Below, one piece after another: positions 61,025 through 64,000 of a stretch of DNA of 64,000 nt. The notes under the pieces were generated by a model. The model saw only the letters and a program-made list of their open reading frames with translations. It was not told the origin of the DNA and made no database searches. Each line of letters begins with the position of its first letter. The stretch's first letter is position 1. Both the position numbers and the translations under genes were made by a program. The DNA is from Nitratireductor indicus C115 (GTDB lineage Bacteria; Pseudomonadota; Alphaproteobacteria; Rhizobiales; Rhizobiaceae), in the NCBI RefSeq assembly GCF_000300515.1, contig NZ_AMSI01000008.1, positions 124,001 to 188,000 on the forward strand. Reading direction: 5' to 3'.

Positions 61025-64000
61025 ATGATTCTCCAGATAAATACAAACAGGCCGCAGGCGCTGTCCGGTCGAGATGTGACGGCAATCCTCGGGCCCACCA
61101 ATACGGGCAAGACGCATCTTGCCATCGAACGCATGGTCGCTCATCACACGGGCGTCATCGGCCTGCCGTTGCGCCTTCTGGCGCGCGAGGTTTATGCACG
61201 TGTGGCCGCCAAGGTCGGCGAGGCGAATGTCGCTCTCATCACGGGCGAGGAGAAAATCACGCCGCCCGGCGCGCGATACTCGGTCTGTACAGTCGAGGCG
61301 ATGCCTCGCGAGACGGATGCCGCATTCGTTGCCATCGACGAGGTGCAGCTTGCGGCGGATCTCGAGCGCGGGCACATCTTCACCGATCGTATCCTGCATT
61401 TGCGGGGGCGGCAGGAGACCCTGCTTCTGGGAGCCGGCACCATGCGCGGCATTCTCGAGAAGCTTCTGCCTGGCCTTTCGGTCATCACCCGGCCGCGCAT
61501 GTCGGTCTTGACCTATGCCGGATCGCGCAAGATCACGCGGCTCCCGCGCCGCTCGGCCATCGTGGCTTTCTCATCCGACGAGGTCTATGCCATCGGCGAA
61601 CTGATCCGCCGTCAGCGCGGCGGCGTGGCCGTCGTTCTGGGCGCGCTCAGTCCGAGAACGCGAAATGCGCAGGTTGCGCTCTACCAGTCGGGCGATGTGG
61701 ACTATCTGGTGGCCACGGACGCCATCGGGATGGGGCTCAATCTGGATGTCGACCATGTCGCCTTTGCCCAGAACCGCAAGTTCGACGGGTTCCAGTATCG
61801 CGATCTCAACGCGGCGGAACTCGGGCAGATTGCGGGCCGTGCGGGCAGGCACCTGCGCGACGGCACCTTTGGGGTGACGGGGCAGGTCGACCCTTTCCCG
61901 GACGATCTGGTGCAGCGGATCGAGGCGCATCAGTTCGAGCCGGCAAAGGTTCTGCAGTGGCGTACCGCGAATTTCGACTTCGCAAGCGTCGATGCGTTGA
62001 AGGCCTCGCTGGATACGCCGCCGCCGGTCGAGGGGCTGACGCGGGCCCTGCCTGCGGCCGACGCCCGGGTGCTCGACTATCTGTCGCGGGAAGATGAGGT
62101 CCTGAAACTGGCGCATGGCCGGGAGCGTGTTGCGCTTCTGTGGGATGCATGCGCCCTGCCGGACTATCGAAAGATAGCACCCGCCCAACATGCCGAGCTT
62201 GTGAGCGCGGTGTTCAGCGACCTGGCGCGTTTAGGCCACGTTGATGAAGATTATATGGCAGATCAGGTGCAGCGGGCCTCTTCCACTGAGGGTGATATCG
62301 ACGCATTGTCGCAGCGGATCGCGCAAATCCGCACCTGGACCTTCGTTTCACACCGGCCGGGGTGGCTGGCCAATCCGACACACTGGCAAGAAAAAACACG
62401 CGAGATTGAGGACAGTCTGTCCGATGCGTTGCATGAGCGATTGACGAAACGCTTCGTGGACCGCAGGACTTCCGTGCTCATGAAGCGTCTGAGAGAGAAT
62501 GCAATGCCGGAAGCAGAAGTCAGTCCCGTTGGCGAAGTGCTGGTCGAGGGACATCATGTTGGGGAAATGCAGGGGTTCCGCTTCACCGCCGACCGTTCGG
62601 CGGAGGGAGAGGATGCACGCGCGGTGAAGACTGCTGCGCAGAAGGCCCTGGCTGTCGAGTTCGAGGCGCGCGCGGATCGTTTCGCTGCATGCGCGAATGG
62701 CGACTTGGCGTTGGATTCCGACGGTTTCGTGCGTTGGCTTGGACAGCCGGTGGCGACGCTGGTTGCCGGCGAAGAGGCGCTCAAGCCCCGCGCGGTGCTT
62801 CTGGCGGACGAGCAGCTTACCGGCGCGTCGCGTGACAAGGTTGCCGCCCGCGTCGAGCGTTTCGTGTCCTTCCAGATCGAATCGCTCTTGAAACCGCTGA
62901 TCGATCTCAGAGATTCGGAAAGCCTTTCCGGCATGGCGCGCGGCATCGCGTTCCAGCTCGCGGAGAATTTCGGCCTGCTCAATCGCCGCAATGTTGCCGA
63001 GGATGTGCGGGCGCTCGATCAGGATGCGCGCGCTGCGCTGCGCCGTCTGGGCGTGCGCTTCGGCGCGTATCATATCTTTGTGCCGGCGCTCATCAAACCG
63101 GCACCGGCAGGGCTCATGACGCTTCTTTGGGCGCTGAAGAACGATGCCAAGGACAAGCCAGGCTTTGGCGATGTGGTGGCTGCGCTTTCTGCCGGCCGTA
63201 CCTCAATCGTTTCGGAACCCAGTTTCGAGCGCGCCTTCTATGGTCTGGCGGGTTATCGCAATCTGGGACGCCGCGCGGTGCGCGTCGATATTCTGGAGCG
63301 GCTTGCCGATCTCATTCGTCCGGCGCTGGCCTGGAAGCCGGGCACCGGCTCGCGGCCGGATGGCGGCTATGATGGCGGGGCCTTCGTGGTGACGCCCGCC
63401 ATGATGTCGATCCTTGGGGCGACAGCCGACGATATGGAAGCGATTCTAAAGGGGCTCGGTTACCGTGGGGAGCCGAAGCCTGCCGAGGAGGTCGCTGCGC
63501 ATCTGAAGTCTCTGGAAGATGCTGCGCAGACCCCAGCCGCGCCGCAGGCGGCTTCCACCGAAGCGACCGAGGTTTCGGCCGATGCAGGCGAGGCTGTTTC
63601 GGAAGCGTCGCCTGAGCAGGAGGCCGAAAAGCCGGCAGAGGCTGTCGAGAGCGCGCCGGTTTCGAGCGAGGCTGCTGTGGTGGAAGCGCCGGCTGCCGAC
63701 ACCGAGGTGGCTTCGGCTGGAGAGGCCGCGCCTGAGGAGGAGCCGAAGCCGGTTCTTCTGTGGCGCCAGGGGCGCTTTGACGGACCGCGCAAGCGTCAGG
63801 GCCAGAGGCCGACGGGCAAGGGTGGCGAGCGTCATGGCCGGCCTGGCGGTGGGCGCGAACAGCGGGACGGCGGTGCTCCGCATCGCGGCAAGCCGCGTGT
63901 GCGCGACGGCGACAAGCACGGCGCCAAGCACAAGGGCGCGCCGCAGCGTCAGCGCGAGGAGCGTCCGGTTCGCATCGATCCGGATTCGCCTTTCGCGAAG
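61025..64000 (+). CDS. SUV3-like superfamily 2 helicase, C-terminus beyond window
   Basis: At least 992 residues are present. The N-terminal RecA pair shows LGPTNTGKTHLAIERMVAHH (Walker A), AIDEVQL (DEVQ box), LGAGTMRG and the motif VI region QIAGRAGRHLRDGTFGVTG, closest to mitochondrial SUV3-type RNA helicases common in alphaproteobacteria. A long helical middle follows. From about residue 830 the sequence becomes an Ala/Glu/Pro-rich linker, then an Arg/Gly/Lys-rich tail starting near 63770. ATG at 61025 lacks a clear ribosome site; GTG at 60902 or 60863 are in-frame alternatives. It probably acts in RNA turnover or ribosome metabolism. Confidence 0.9.
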   Translation, partial: MILQINTNRPQALSGRDVTAILGPTNTGKTHLAIERMVAHHTGVIGLPLRLLAREVYARVAAKVGEANVALITGEEKITPPGARYSVCTVEAMPRETDAAFVAIDEVQLAADLERGHIFTDRILHLRGRQETLLLGAGTMRGILEKLLPGLSVITRPRMSVLTYAGSRKITRLPRRSAIVAFSSDEVYAIGELIRRQRGGVAVVLGALSPRTRNAQVALYQSGDVDYLVATDAIGMGLNLDVDHVAFAQNRKFDGFQYRDLNAAELGQIAGRAGRHLRDGTFGVTGQVDPFPDDLVQRIEAHQFEPAKVLQWRTANFDFASVDALKASLDTPPPVEGLTRALPAADARVLDYLSREDEVLKLAHGRERVALLWDACALPDYRKIAPAQHAELVSAVFSDLARLGHVDEDYMADQVQRASSTEGDIDALSQRIAQIRTWTFVSHRPGWLANPTHWQEKTREIEDSLSDALHERLTKRFVDRRTSVLMKRLRENAMPEAEVSPVGEVLVEGHHVGEMQGFRFTADRSAEGEDARAVKTAAQKALAVEFEARADRFAACANGDLALDSDGFVRWLGQPVATLVAGEEALKPRAVLLADEQLTGASRDKVAARVERFVSFQIESLLKPLIDLRDSESLSGMARGIAFQLAENFGLLNRRNVAEDVRALDQDARAALRRLGVRFGAYHIFVPALIKPAPAGLMTLLWALKNDAKDKPGFGDVVAALSAGRTSIVSEPSFERAFYGLAGYRNLGRRAVRVDILERLADLIRPALAWKPGTGSRPDGGYDGGAFVVTPAMMSILGATADDMEAILKGLGYRGEPKPAEEVAAHLKSLEDAAQTPAAPQAASTEATEVSADAGEAVSEASPEQEAEKPAEAVESAPVSSEAAVVEAPAADTEVASAGEAAPEEEPKPVLLWRQGRFDGPRKRQGQRPTGKGGERHGRPGGGREQRDGGAPHRGKPRVRDGDKHGAKHKGAPQRQREERPVRIDPDSPFAK

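Overview
The window is chromosomal DNA from an alphaproteobacterium, most likely order Rhizobiales, in or near the Phyllobacteriaceae (Mesorhizobium, Nitratireductor or Aquamicrobium-like). The evidence is GC-rich coding sequence, the aroK-aroB-corC / bolA / J-domain gene / cobS-cobT neighbourhood, a rhizobial-type phaR-phaA-phaB-helicase neighbourhood, aerobic cobaltochelatase genes, and a dispersed palindromic repeat of a kind I recall from this order. Placement below order is inference. I see no rRNA, tRNA, CRISPR array, prophage or complete insertion sequence. Most of the window is ordinary core and transport gene content.

Layout. 1-3.4 kb: a partial L,D-transpeptidase lipoprotein gene, divergent from a polar amino-acid ABC transporter (binding protein, permease, ATPase). 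3.5-5.7 kb (minus): accA, xerD and a 49-residue membrane protein. 5.8-8.8 kb: the overlapping operon aroK-aroB-corC. 8.9-14.4 kb: bolA, a J-domain protein, then cobS, a GFA-fold gene, cobT and a secreted phytase-esterase-like protein. 14.4-18.3 kb (minus): hydantoinase/oxoprolinase pair hyuA-hyuB. 18.5-22 kb: ferredoxin-NADP reductase, then an arsenic operon (arsR, phosphatase-type arsC, ACR3 pump, thioredoxin-fold arsC). 22-31 kb: an MFS exporter, a DEAD-box RNA helicase, a SulP transporter with a universal stress protein, a PPi-type phosphofructokinase and a serine hydrolase. 31-40.6 kb: a LysR regulator divergent from mmsA, then a six-gene branched-chain amino-acid ABC operon.

40.6-47.9 kb: a glyoxalase-superfamily protein with a MATE exporter, pyruvate carboxylase, an MFS protein and a DUF3309 peptide. 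48-53.5 kb (minus): an RND efflux pair and 3-hydroxybutyrate dehydrogenase. 53.6-57.1 kb: ispG facing ispA, then mtgA and rpmF. 57.2-60.3 kb: phaR, phaA and phaB. 61 kb to the end: a large SUV3-like helicase, cut by the window edge.

The genes sketch a metabolism built around acetyl-CoA and branched-chain amino acids: Liv uptake, mmsA for valine and propionate-side carbon, pyc anaplerosis, accA for fatty acids, and phaA/phaB/phaR plus bdhA for polyhydroxybutyrate. The most unusual features are a LivG ATPase fused through an Ala/Lys-rich linker to a helix-hairpin-helix domain of the NuoE/L21 tail type, three copies of a palindromic repeat of which two supply stop codons for neighbouring genes, an AT-richer 650-base intergenic patch with a duplicated iteron-like block flanking a tiny ORF, and several clean palindromes between divergent genes.
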